A stretch of DNA of 64,000 nucleotides, from assembly GCA_947624445.1 (NCBI GenBank), contig CANQKF010000004.1, positions 1-64,000 on the forward strand. Direction: 5' to 3'. Numbering within the stretch: position 1 is the stretch's first letter; every line of letters begins with the position of its first letter. The translations under genes were made by a program, and so were the position numbers. Shown piece by piece: positions 8,339-16,174 of the stretch. The notes under the pieces are model-generated. The model did not search any database, was not told the DNA's origin, and saw only the letters and a list, made by a program, of their open reading frames with translations. The stretch is from an uncultured Clostridia bacterium (GTDB taxonomy: Bacteria > Bacillota > Clostridia > Christensenellales > Borkfalkiaceae).

Positions 8339-9265
8339 CTATCTCCCTATCGTGCGCTGGATGAGCTCCTGCGCCGCGTCGTAGCCCATGCTCTTGAGGC
8401 GGTGGTTGCGCGCCGCGACCTCGATGAGGATGGCGAGATTTCTGCCCGGGCTCACGGGGACGGTGAGCTTGGGGACGCGGACGCCGAGGATCTCCTCAAC
8501 GCCCCCCTCGCCGCCGATGCGGTCGTATTCCTTGCCCTGTTTCCAGTGCTCGAGCTCCATCACGAGCTCGACTTCCTTCTCGCCGAGCACCGAGCCCGAG
8601 CCGTACATGTTCTTCACGTTGATGATGCCGATGCCCCGTAGCTCCATGAAGTAGCGGATGCGCTCGGGCGCCGTGCCCACGAGCTCGCTCTCGATCTTCT
8701 TGATGAGCACGGAGTCATCCGCGACGAGGCGGTGCCCCCGCTTGATGAGCTCCATTGCCGTCTCGCTCTTGCCGACGCCCGATTGCCCCGTGAGCAGGAT
8801 GCCCGCGCCGAACACATCCATGAGGACGCCGTGGACGGTCGTCATGGGCGCCAGAAGGCGGCTCAAATAGAGGCAGAGATCGGCCATGATGTTGGTCGTC
8901 ATCTTGCCCGTGCGGAAGATGGGCGTGCCCGTGGCGCGGGCGCAATCCATGAACTCGGGCAAAACGGGCAGGTCCCGCGCGAAGATGACGCAGGGGATCT
9001 CCCCGCAGGAGAACAGCTTGGAGATCATCTCCTGCCGCGCTTCGGAGGAAAAGGAGCGCATGTACTCGTGCTCGGTGAGCCCGACGAGCATGATGCGCTG
9101 GGATTCGAAAAAGCTGAAAAATCCCGTGAGCCGAAGCCCGGGGCGGTCGACGCTGATGCTCGTCAGCGTGATGATGCCACGCCCCGCATAGAGCATCTCG
9201 AGGTTCAGATCGGATGCAAACTTATCGAGCATGACGGTCTCGTGCGGCAGATTGATCTCGTTCAT
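8339..9265 (-). CDS. hprK: HPr kinase/phosphorylase
   Basis: A 308-residue bifunctional enzyme that phosphorylates Ser46 of HPr or Crh and removes the phosphate, controlling carbon catabolite repression in Firmicutes. The P-loop GQSGVGKSETAMELIKRGH is near residues 157-175, preceded by the conserved TTVHGVLMD histidine, and the family signature MELRGIGIINV lies near 205. The start overlaps the HAD gene stop by ATGA (9262-9265). No HPr or PTS gene is inside the window. Confidence 0.95.
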   Translation of the reverse strand: MNEINLPHETVMLDKFASDLNLEMLYAGRGIITLTSISVDRPGLRLTGFFSFFESQRIMLVGLTEHEYMRSFSSEARQEMISKLFSCGEIPCVIFARDLPVLPEFMDCARATGTPIFRTGKMTTNIMADLCLYLSRLLAPMTTVHGVLMDVFGAGILLTGQSGVGKSETAMELIKRGHRLVADDSVLIKKIESELVGTAPERIRYFMELRGIGIINVKNMYGSGSVLGEKEVELVMELEHWKQGKEYDRIGGEGGVEEILGVRVPKLTVPVSPGRNLAILIEVAARNHRLKSMGYDAAQELIQRTIGR

Positions 9266-10074
9266 AAGTCCTCCCCCATTGCATAGTGTTGCAGTGCATA
9301 AGCGACGCCGTCCTCCGTGCAGGAGGGCACGACGGTCGCGATCTTTTTGAGTTCTTGCGCGGCGTTTGCGACGGCAAACCTTCCCCCCGCCGCCCCGAGC
9401 ATGGGCAGATCGTTCTTCTCATCGCCGATCGCCGCGATCTTCTCCCGCGGGACGCCGTAGTACTGCCCGAGAAATCCGATCGCCGCCGCCTTCGTCTGCC
9501 CCTCGGGCATGAATTCGATGAGCGTGGGCGCCGAGCGGGTCACGAAAAATTCGCGGGAAAATTTCTCCGTGCACAGGCCGAACAGCCGCTCCTGCTCCCG
9601 CGCCTCGCACATGATGAGCACCTTCACGATCCGCTCGGTGCGGCAAAGGACGGAGAGCGGGACGTCGGGCACGGTGCCCTTCACGCCGCACACCGCTTCG
9701 TACTGCGCGAGCAGGGCGTCCCGACGGTTGCAAAAGAGGGCGCCGACCGTGTAAATGTGGATATGTACCCCCATTTCTTCGAGGCGGGCGACGAGGGAGA
9801 CCGCCGCTTCGCGGGAAAATGCTTCGTCGCGGAGCAGCCTGCCCGTGCCGATCTCGGCGACCGTCGCCCCCTGGTATGCGGCGACGACGCCCTCGGTGAG
9901 CCCCAATGCGGGCAGCCGCGGCAGGATGGAAGTCAGCATGCGCCCCGTGCAGACGGCGAAAATGCCCCCCGCGCGGCGGTAATCCGCGATCGCGCGCACG
10001 GTCTCCCGGGAGACCGTGCCGTCGGGGCGCAAGAGCGTGCCGTCGAAATCCGAGACAAAGAGCGGATAGTTCAT
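9262..10074 (-). CDS. HAD hydrolase, Cof type
   Basis: A 270-residue haloacid-dehalogenase phosphatase. Motif I is VSDFDGTLL (residues 8-16) with both aspartates; motif IV is IAAIGDEKNDLPML near residue 220. The cap between them is the large Cof/YidA type, which usually acts on sugar phosphates or flavin and pyridoxal phosphates. It overlaps uvrC by four bases upstream and hprK by four bases downstream, so it is tightly embedded in the operon. The substrate cannot be told from sequence. Confidence 0.88.
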   Translation of the reverse strand: MNYPLFVSDFDGTLLRPDGTVSRETVRAIADYRRAGGIFAVCTGRMLTSILPRLPALGLTEGVVAAYQGATVAEIGTGRLLRDEAFSREAAVSLVARLEEMGVHIHIYTVGALFCNRRDALLAQYEAVCGVKGTVPDVPLSVLCRTERIVKVLIMCEAREQERLFGLCTEKFSREFFVTRSAPTLIEFMPEGQTKAAAIGFLGQYYGVPREKIAAIGDEKNDLPMLGAAGGRFAVANAAQELKKIATVVPSCTEDGVAYALQHYAMGEDL

Positions 10075-11882
10075 AGCGTTTCAAAGTAGGTGCGGATGCG
10101 GGCGGCGAGCTCTTTGCCGATGCCGTCCACCGCGGCGAGCTCCCGCTCCTCCGCCCGCATGATGCGGTCGATCGTGCCGAATTTTTCGATGAGGGCCAGC
10201 CGCTTTTTTTCCCCGATGCCCCCGATCTCTTCGAGCACGGAGGAGAGATTGCGCTTCGAGTGCAGGTTGCGGAAATAGGTGATCGCGAACCTGTGGGCTT
10301 CGTCGCGGATGCGCTGCAAGGTGCGCAGCGCGTAGTCCCTGCGGTCGAGGCGGACGGGCTCGTCCGAGGCGAGGGTGTAGACCTCCTCTTCCTGCTTCGC
10401 GAGGGCAATGAGGTCGATATCCTCCACGCCGTATTCCGCGAAGATCGCCGCGACGGCCGTGAGTTGCCCCTTGCCGCCGTCGATGACGACGAGCTGGGGG
10501 CGGGGGAATTTCTCCTCTTCGTCGGTGCCGAGCTTGGCGAGCCTGCGCGCGAGAACTTCCTGCAGCGAGGCGAAATCGTTGGCGCCCTCCACCGTCTTGA
10601 TGCGGAAGCGGCGGTAGGAATATTTTTCGGCTTCGCCGTCCGAAAAAACCACCATGCTCCCCACCTTATCCACGCCGGAGATGTCCGAGATGTCGTAGCA
10701 CTCCATGCGCTTGGGGTAGTTTTTGAGATGCAGGAGATCTTGCAGACGCGCGCAGGCGCGAACCGTCATATCGCTCTTGTGTTCGATCGCGGAGACCGAC
10801 TTTTCGAGGTATTCTTTGGCGTTGCGCTCCGCCATCGCGAGGAGCTCCCGCTTGACGCCGAGCTTGGGGCGAGTGATCTCGATCCCCCTGCCCGCCCGCG
10901 CGCGGACGAACCCCGCAAAGAGGCCGTCGTCGAACTGTTCGCCGAGGATGACCTCGTGCGGGATCTCCTTGCCCTCGTAGTATTGCGTCATGAAGCTGAA
11001 AAGCGCTTCGCCCCCCTCCGCGGCGCCCGCTTCGAAGGCGAAATTCGCGCTTCCCTGCATGATGCCCCCCCGCGTCACGAGCAGGGAGATCGCCGTGTAG
11101 AGCCCGTTGGAATTCATCGCCCAGATATCCGCGCCGACATCCCGCGGCATAGAGGTGATCCGCCGCTGCCCGAGCTTTTTGAGCATCGCGATCTTGTTGC
11201 GGTAGTCGAGGGCGAGCTCGAACTCCTCCGCCGCGGCGAATTCCAGCATCTTTTCTTCGAGCAGGGCGGCCGCTTCCTCGTAGTTGCCCGAGAGAAACCC
11301 CGCGGCCTTCTCGACGAGCGCGGCATACTCCTCCTCGCCGATCCGCCCGGCGCAGGGCGCGGGACAGCGCCCGAGGTCGTGGTCGAGGCAGGGCTTCTTC
11401 GCCTTGTCCCCGATCGCCTGCGTGCAGGTGCGGATCTTATAGACCTTGGCGCAGACGTCGACGATCTCCTTGCAGCTCACGCCGCCCATGAAGGGACCGA
11501 AATACTTGCCGTCCTTCTTCACGCGGCGGGTGATCGAGATGTGCGGGAAGCGCTCCCCCGTGTGTAATTTGATATACGGGTAGGTCTTATCGTCCTTTAA
11601 GAGGATGTTGTATTTGGGCTTGTACTTCTTGATGTAGGTGTTTTCGAGGGCGAGGGCGTCGACCTCGGACGGGGTGACGACATAGGCGAAATCGGCGATC
11701 GCGTCGACCATCGCTTGCACCTTCGGAGGCTTCTCCGAGGCATGAAAATATTGCCGCACCCGATTTTTGAGCACGCGCGCCTTGCCCACGTAGATGACCG
11801 TCCCCGCGGCGTCGTACATGAGATAGACCCCAGGGGAATCGGGCAGAAGTTTGAGCTTCTCGCGCAGAACGCTTTCACCCAT
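10071..11882 (-). CDS. uvrC: Excinuclease ABC subunit C
   Basis: A 603-residue UvrC, which makes both incisions in nucleotide excision repair. The GIY-YIG domain begins GVYLMYDAAGTVIYVGKA near residue 16. The UVR domain (LLEEKMLEFAAAEEF) is near 205, the RNase H-like nuclease half follows, and a helix-hairpin-helix with AAVDGIGKELAARI ends the protein. MGESVLREKLKLLPDSPG matches the normal family start. A perfect promoter (11889-11917) puts the first transcribed base on the A of this ATG, so translation is probably leaderless. It heads the uvrC-HAD-hprK-U32-mutS2 operon. Confidence 0.95.
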   Translation of the reverse strand: MGESVLREKLKLLPDSPGVYLMYDAAGTVIYVGKARVLKNRVRQYFHASEKPPKVQAMVDAIADFAYVVTPSEVDALALENTYIKKYKPKYNILLKDDKTYPYIKLHTGERFPHISITRRVKKDGKYFGPFMGGVSCKEIVDVCAKVYKIRTCTQAIGDKAKKPCLDHDLGRCPAPCAGRIGEEEYAALVEKAAGFLSGNYEEAAALLEEKMLEFAAAEEFELALDYRNKIAMLKKLGQRRITSMPRDVGADIWAMNSNGLYTAISLLVTRGGIMQGSANFAFEAGAAEGGEALFSFMTQYYEGKEIPHEVILGEQFDDGLFAGFVRARAGRGIEITRPKLGVKRELLAMAERNAKEYLEKSVSAIEHKSDMTVRACARLQDLLHLKNYPKRMECYDISDISGVDKVGSMVVFSDGEAEKYSYRRFRIKTVEGANDFASLQEVLARRLAKLGTDEEEKFPRPQLVVIDGGKGQLTAVAAIFAEYGVEDIDLIALAKQEEEVYTLASDEPVRLDRRDYALRTLQRIRDEAHRFAITYFRNLHSKRNLSSVLEEIGGIGEKKRLALIEKFGTIDRIMRAEERELAAVDGIGKELAARIRTYFETL

Positions 11883-11888
11883 ACTCCC

Positions 11889-11917
11889 ATTATACACGAC
11901 TTGCGGCGGAATTTCAA
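11889..11917 (-). promoter_or_regulatory. uvrC promoter, predicted leaderless
   Basis: Minus strand TTGAAA (11912-11917), 17 bp, TATAAT (11889-11894), then GGGAGT and the ATG. With standard spacing, +1 is 11882, the A of the uvrC start codon. Confidence 0.75.
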
Positions 11918-11986
11918 GAAAAATGCGGCAAATTCTCCCGTCCCGCGCAAAAAGCGGGGCGAATTTTTGCATTTCCCTCCCGCGCC

Positions 11987-12015
11987 TTGCGTTTTCCGCC
12001 GCGATGTGCTAAAAT
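11987..12015 (+). promoter_or_regulatory. rarA promoter
   Basis: TTGCGT (11987-11992), 17 bp, TAAAAT (12010-12015) with TGC before the -10 (extended -10). It points away from the uvrC promoter, about 70 bp distant. Confidence 0.7.
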
Positions 12016-12050
12016 GGGGGCGCACGGCTCCCGCGCAAACGGAGAAAGAT

Positions 12051-13367
12051 ATGTTTGAACAAAGTACGCTCTTTGAAAATCCCGAAATGCAGCCCCTCGC
12101 AGAGCGGCTGCGCCCGCAGACCCTCGACGAATTCTGCGGCCAGACCCATCTTTTGGGGGAGGGAAAGATCTTGCGGCGGCTCATCGAGAGCGACAAGATC
12201 AGCTCGATGATCTTCTGGGGCCCCCCGGGCGTCGGCAAGACGACGCTCGCCCGCATCATCGCCCGCCGCACGAAGGCGAGCTTCATCGATTTCTCGGCCG
12301 TCACGAGCGGCATCAAGGAGATCAAGCAGGTGATGGAGCAGGCGGAGAAGAACCGCCGCTTCGGCGAAAAGACCATCCTCTTCGTCGACGAGATCCACCG
12401 CTTCAACAAGGCGCAGCAGGACGCCTTCCTGCCCTTCGTCGAAAAGGGCAGCATCATCCTCATCGGCGCGACGACCGAGAACCCCTCCTTCGAGATCAAC
12501 GGGGCGCTCCTCTCCCGCTGCAAAGTGTTCGTGTTGCAGGCGCTCAAGACGGAGGAGCTCACCGCCCTGCTCCGCCGCGCCGTGCAAGACGAACGCGGCT
12601 TCGGGCTGCAACGCGTCGAGATCTCCGAGGACCTGCTCACCGCGATCGCGAACTTCGCGGGCGGCGACGCCCGCAGCGCCCTCACCACCCTCGAGATGGC
12701 GATCCTCAACGGCGAACAGACGGAGCAGGGGACGGTCGTCACCCGAGAGACCGTCGCCCAGTGCATCTCCAAGAAATCGCTGCTCTACGACAAGGGCGGC
12801 GAGGAGCACTATAACCTCATCTCCGCCCTGCATAAATCCATGCGCAACTCCGATCCCGACGCCGCCGTCTATTGGCTTGCCCGCATGCTCGAGGCGGGCG
12901 AGGATCCCATCTACATCGCGCGGCGGGTGACCCGCTTTGCGAGCGAGGACGTGGGGCTCGCCGATCCCCGCGCCCTCGAGATCGCCGTCGCGGCGTACCA
13001 CGCCTGCCACTTCATCGGCATGCCCGAATGCTCGGTGCACCTCACCGAGGCCGTCGTCTACATGGCGATGGCGCCCAAGTCCAACGCCCTCTACCTCGCC
13101 TATGAGCGGGCGAAAAAGGACGCCCTCACCATGCTCGCGGAGCCCGTGCCCCTCGTCATCCGCAACGCCCCCACCAAGCTCATGAAGGAACTCGACTACG
13201 GCAAGGGCTACCAATACGCGCACGATACCGAGGAAAAACTCACGAACATGCAGTGTCTGCCCGATCTGCTCGTCGGGCGGGAATACTATCTTCCCACCGA
13301 GGAGGGCGTGGAGAGCAAATATAAGGCCCGCCTCGCCGAGATCAAGGCGTGGAAAAAGGCGCACTGA
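12051..13367 (+). CDS. rarA: Replication-associated recombination protein RarA (MgsA)
   Basis: A 438-residue AAA+ ATPase acting at stalled replication forks. The sequence starts MFEQSTLFENPEMQPLAERL, has the family block RPQTLDEFCGQ, Walker A GPPGVGKTT near residue 62 and Walker B ILFVDEIHRF near 108, and the C-terminal MgsA tetramerisation part with IARRVTRFASEDVGLADP. The ATG at 12051 is preceded by GGAGAAAGAT. It is transcribed divergently from uvrC and alone, ending before a strong hairpin. Confidence 0.94.
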   Translation: MFEQSTLFENPEMQPLAERLRPQTLDEFCGQTHLLGEGKILRRLIESDKISSMIFWGPPGVGKTTLARIIARRTKASFIDFSAVTSGIKEIKQVMEQAEKNRRFGEKTILFVDEIHRFNKAQQDAFLPFVEKGSIILIGATTENPSFEINGALLSRCKVFVLQALKTEELTALLRRAVQDERGFGLQRVEISEDLLTAIANFAGGDARSALTTLEMAILNGEQTEQGTVVTRETVAQCISKKSLLYDKGGEEHYNLISALHKSMRNSDPDAAVYWLARMLEAGEDPIYIARRVTRFASEDVGLADPRALEIAVAAYHACHFIGMPECSVHLTEAVVYMAMAPKSNALYLAYERAKKDALTMLAEPVPLVIRNAPTKLMKELDYGKGYQYAHDTEEKLTNMQCLPDLLVGREYYLPTEEGVESKYKARLAEIKAWKKAH

Positions 13368-13433
13368 TCCCGCGCAAAATGCGGAATGATCGACCACAGG
13401 TCCCCCCGAATGCGGTTTCGGAGGAAATAACAT

Positions 13434-13471
13434 GGCGCGCCGCGGGCGAAAAATTTCGCCCGCGGCGCGCC
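13434..13471. terminator. 38-bp perfect palindrome between convergent genes
   Basis: GGCGCGCCGCGGGCG (13434-13448) pairs perfectly with CGCCCGCGGCGCGCC (13457-13471) around AAAAATTT. It lies between convergent rarA and the TetR gene and is a good barrier to both transcripts. The following T-run is imperfect. Confidence 0.6.
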
Positions 13472-13508
13472 TTCATAGATGCGGTTTTTCTCGCCCTCTT
13501 TGCGGCGT

Positions 13509-14102
13509 TCAGAGCCCCTTCGCCTTCATCGTGGGACGCACGCAGATGGAGATGACTTCGCAGATGAAGAGGATATCGTCCTCGCAGCCCCGCTTCACCC
13601 ATTCCATTGTAATCGCGGTGACGCCGCTGATGAAGTAGCGCGACATGTATTCGACGATCCGCCGGTCCGTCACGCCGTTCTTCGCGTAGATCGGCACAAA
13701 CACGTTCTCGATGAGCTGCTTATCCATATCGCCGATCGGGAAGGCGCCCGAATTGTTGTAGACCTCATAGAGCCGCCTGTTCTTCTTGATGAACGTGAGG
13801 TAGGGTACGAGGTACTGCGGGGAGATAAAGACGAGCTCATCCGCCGTCATTTTTGAAAGATCCGCCGCATGTAAGGAGGCGCCGAAGGACACAATAAACT
13901 CCGAGACGGCGCGCTCCTGCGTCTCCTTCAAGAGGTCGTATAGATTTTCATAGTGCGCGTAGAAGGTGGAGCGGTTGACGCCCGCCTTTTCGCATACATC
14001 CATGATGGAAATATCCTTGAACTCTTTATGTTCGAGGAGCAGGACGAGCGCGTCGTCCATCTTGACGGCGGTGTTGTGGAATTTGGCTTCGGATTTGTTC
14101 AT
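13509..14102 (-). CDS. TetR family transcriptional regulator
   Basis: A 197-residue one-component regulator. The helix-turn-helix is at about residues 27-55 (FKDISIMDVCEKAGVNRSTF then YAHYENLYDLL), a clear TetR entry. The C-terminal ligand domain resembles the group with TetR_C_7-like segments in Firmicutes, with ligand unknown. It starts after AAGGAGGCGCAC. Its promoter (14121-14149) abuts a 65-bp repeat whose second copy precedes the ABC operon at 15274, suggesting that it controls that operon and that the genes were once adjacent. Confidence 0.88.
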   Translation of the reverse strand: MNKSEAKFHNTAVKMDDALVLLLEHKEFKDISIMDVCEKAGVNRSTFYAHYENLYDLLKETQERAVSEFIVSFGASLHAADLSKMTADELVFISPQYLVPYLTFIKKNRRLYEVYNNSGAFPIGDMDKQLIENVFVPIYAKNGVTDRRIVEYMSRYFISGVTAITMEWVKRGCEDDILFICEVISICVRPTMKAKGL

Positions 14103-14120
14103 GTGCGCCTCCTTTGCCCC

Positions 14121-14149
14121 ATTCTACCACAGATCGGTGCGGTGCGCAA
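14121..14149 (-). promoter_or_regulatory. Promoter of the TetR gene
   Basis: Minus strand TTGCGC (14144-14149), 17 bp, TAGAAT (14121-14126). The direct repeat copy 1 begins three bases upstream. Confidence 0.6.
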
Positions 14150-14152
14150 GGC

Positions 14153-14217
14153 TCAAAACGATTTTTGTCCGTTTCACGCACAAATATTTTTCAGAACCCG
14201 ACACTTTTCTGGATTTT
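14153..14217 (+). repeat. 65-bp direct repeat, copy 1
   Basis: Begins TCAAAACGATTTTTGTCCGT and matches 15150-15214 in about 60 of 65 positions, same orientation. The two copies flank the SLOG and XRE genes. Confidence 0.85.
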
Positions 14218-14243
14218 ACAAAAATCCTTGGAGAACGGTCAGC

Positions 14244-14696
14244 CTATTCATCGTATAGGTTGACGATCCGAAGGCCCTTGCGCTTGGCGTAGCGCAGCGC
14301 GGTTTTCGCCCCGCTGCGGGAAATCGTTTCATCCACATAGCAAATCAGCGCGTCGCAGGCGTCGATCATCTTCCTGTTGCTCAAAGTGATGCGCTGCTTA
14401 AAGTGCGCTTCCTCGATGTCATAGAAAACGGTGCTTACGTCGGAATATGGCGTGCTATCCCATTCGTCGCTTTTTTGAATGGTATGCAGGCCGGTGAGGA
14501 CAACTTCGATTTGCAATCCGGGATATTCTTTCCGCAGTTTACGGCAGGATTGCAGGGCGAGCCTATCAAACTCGCCGTGCGTTCCCATCGTAAACGAAAA
14601 ACAGCCGTTTTTGATTTCGGCTTTGATTGCGTCGATCAACCTCCGCGGTAGGGTTTTGGCGAATATCTGTCTGTGTCCAATAAATGCCGTTTTCAT
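14244..14696 (-). CDS. SLOG-family protein (DUF1273/YpsA-like)
   Basis: A 150-residue protein of the Rossmann-like SLOG superfamily. It opens MKTAFIGHRQIF, the typical TAFIGHR nucleotide-binding strand of YpsA/DUF1273 proteins. GTHGEFDRLALQS (residues 38-50) and ACDALICYVDE near 113 complete the pattern of a nucleotide or nucleotide-derived ligand binder. The role is unknown; SLOG proteins often sense signal nucleotides or belong to conflict systems. It is divergent from a small XRE regulator with shared palindromic operators, and the two genes lie between 65-bp direct repeats, so they look like a small inserted module. Confidence 0.8.
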   Translation of the reverse strand: MKTAFIGHRQIFAKTLPRRLIDAIKAEIKNGCFSFTMGTHGEFDRLALQSCRKLRKEYPGLQIEVVLTGLHTIQKSDEWDSTPYSDVSTVFYDIEEAHFKQRITLSNRKMIDACDALICYVDETISRSGAKTALRYAKRKGLRIVNLYDE

Positions 14697-14712
14697 CTCG
14701 GTTCTCCAATAT

Positions 14713-14760
14713 GTAGGTATGCCTACCTATTATTATAGACCAAACGGCGAAAATAAGCAA
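14713..14760 (-). promoter_or_regulatory. SLOG gene promoter with palindromic operator
   Basis: Minus strand TTGCTT (14755-14760), 17 bp, TATAAT (14732-14737). The palindrome GTAGG-TATG-CCTAC (about 14713-14726) lies over the predicted start site, so a bound repressor would block it. Confidence 0.65.
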
Positions 14761-14786
14761 ACGCTATGTAGGCACACCTTCGTATT

Positions 14787-14832
14787 TTGTCAAGGGCGAT
14801 GGCTTAAAATATTATGTAGGCAGAACTACATA
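14787..14832 (+). promoter_or_regulatory. XRE gene promoter with palindromic operator
   Basis: TTGTCA (14787-14792), 17 bp, TATTAT (14810-14815). The palindrome TATGTAG-N6-CTACATA (14813-14832) covers the -10 and start site. A third TATGTAGGCA half site lies at about 14765. All share TATGTAGG with the SLOG operator, consistent with autoregulation. Confidence 0.65.
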
Positions 14833-14844
14833 AGGAGAGCCATT

Positions 14845-15087
14845 TTGACAGTAAGCGAAGCCGTTGCAAAACGAATCAACAGATTGCTCATCGAGAAGGG
14901 GATGACGCAGTATCGGTTGGAACAAAATTCGGGCATCCAACACGGGAGCATGCAGTGTATTATGAACGGTCGGAATAAGACGGTAACGCTTAGTACGGTC
15001 ATTATGATCGCCCGCGGATTCAACATGACGCTCTTGGAATTTCTGGACGACCCGGTGTTTACCTCGGAAGATTTGGAAGTCGAATAA
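14845..15087 (+). CDS. XRE-type helix-turn-helix regulator
   Basis: An 80-residue Cro/CI-type DNA-binding protein. The HTH spans about residues 9-57, with GMTQYRLEQNSGIQHGSMQC as its core. A TTG start at 14845 is chosen because AAGGAG lies seven bases upstream and the whole HTH fold is then included; starting at the first in-frame ATG would remove helix 1. It is divergent from the SLOG gene and probably represses both through the TATGTAG sites. A strong terminator follows. Confidence 0.82.
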   Translation: MTVSEAVAKRINRLLIEKGMTQYRLEQNSGIQHGSMQCIMNGRNKTVTLSTVIMIARGFNMTLLEFLDDPVFTSEDLEVE

Positions 15088-15101
15088 AGGTCATGGCAGG
15101 C

Positions 15102-15131
15102 AAAAGCCGAGAGAACGCTCTCGGCTTTTTT
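15102..15131 (+). terminator. Terminator of the XRE gene
   Basis: GCCGAGAG (15106-15113), loop AACG, CTCTCGGC (15118-15125), then six T. Confidence 0.9.
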
Positions 15132-15149
15132 GTTGCGTTAAAATACGGT

Positions 15150-15214
15150 TCAAAACGATTTTTGTCCGTTTCACGCATAAATATTTTTCAGAAACCGACA
15201 CATTTCGGGATTTC
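15150..15214 (+). repeat. 65-bp direct repeat, copy 2
   Basis: Second copy of 14153-14217. It lies immediately upstream of the promoter of the ABC transporter operon, mirroring copy 1 upstream of the TetR promoter. Confidence 0.85.
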
Positions 15215-15219
15215 TGTTG

Positions 15220-15248
15220 TGGCGTTTGCCTGCCAAACGTTCTACAAT
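15220..15248 (+). promoter_or_regulatory. ABC operon promoter and candidate TetR operator
   Basis: TACAAT at 15243-15248 with a weak TGGCGT at -35 (15220-15225). Between them is the palindrome CGTTTG-CCTGC-CAAACG (15223-15239), the size of a TetR-family operator. Binding there would exclude polymerase. The link to the TetR gene is inferred. Confidence 0.5.
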
Positions 15249-15273
15249 AGAGGTGTAAAGCAAGGAGGCGGCT

Positions 15274-16173
15274 ATGAACGCCATCGAAATTCATGATCTT
15301 ACCAAGAGTTTCCGCGGAATGTATGCGCTCGACGGCTTGAATATGACCGTGCCGCAGGGCGCGATCTACGGCTTCATCGGCGAAAACGGCAGCGGAAAAT
15401 CCACGACCGAAAAGTGCATCTGCGGGCATCTCGTTCCCGATAAGGGCAGCATACGGCTCTTCGGCAGGCCTTATACCGATGCGGGCGTCCGCGCCAAAGT
15501 GGGTGCGCTCATTGAAAACGCGGGGTGTTTTCCCTCGTCGAGCGTTTATTCCAACCTCATGATGCAGGCAATCAACTTGGGGCTGAAAAACAGAAGCGGC
15601 GAAATCGCACGGGTACTTAAAATCGTCCGCATGGAGGACAACGCGAAACTCACATTCAAGAAGTGTTCGCTCGGCATGAAGCAGCGCATCGGCATTGCCA
15701 TGGCGCTTTTGGGCGATCCCGCGCTTCTCATTCTCGATGAGCCGATCAACGGACTCGATACCGACGGCATGCGGCTCATGCGGGAAATTCTCGTGGACAT
15801 CACGAAGAACTACGGCTGTACCGTCCTCATCTCCTCGCATATTCTCGGCGAACTTGAAAAGATCGCCACGCACTACGGCATTCTCCGCCAGGGCAAGATG
15901 ATCAAGGAGATCGCCGCCTCGGAAATGGACAGCCGCGCGCAGGTCTATGTTTCCCTGAAAACGCAAGAAACGCGGGGGGCATATGTCGTTTTACGGCGTT
16001 TCGGATACCGCGCGGAAGTCGCGGAGGACTTGATCAAAGTCTACGACGTCGAGGAGACGGGCAAGCTGGTCGCCCTGCTTCTGCAAAACGGACAGAAGAT
16101 CTTCGAGGTCAAAAAGCACAAGATCGGGCTCGAGGAATACTATGTTTCTTTGATGAGCGAAAAGGCGGTGTAA
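15274..16173 (+). CDS. ABC transporter ATP-binding protein 1 (BcrA-like)
   Basis: A 299-residue nucleotide-binding subunit of an ABC-2 exporter. Walker A GENGSGKST is at residues 37-45, the signature is the degenerate LGMKQR near 138, Walker B is LLILDEPINGLD near 150, and the switch histidine is in SSHILGELEKIATHYGI. This pattern is typical of bacitracin/lantibiotic immunity type transporters. It starts after AAGGAGGCGGCT. The permease gene starts one base after the stop. A second, clearly related pair follows at 17007, so the operon is a tandem duplication. Confidence 0.9.
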   Translation: MNAIEIHDLTKSFRGMYALDGLNMTVPQGAIYGFIGENGSGKSTTEKCICGHLVPDKGSIRLFGRPYTDAGVRAKVGALIENAGCFPSSSVYSNLMMQAINLGLKNRSGEIARVLKIVRMEDNAKLTFKKCSLGMKQRIGIAMALLGDPALLILDEPINGLDTDGMRLMREILVDITKNYGCTVLISSHILGELEKIATHYGILRQGKMIKEIAASEMDSRAQVYVSLKTQETRGAYVVLRRFGYRAEVAEDLIKVYDVEETGKLVALLLQNGQKIFEVKKHKIGLEEYYVSLMSEKAV

Positions 16174-16174
16174 T

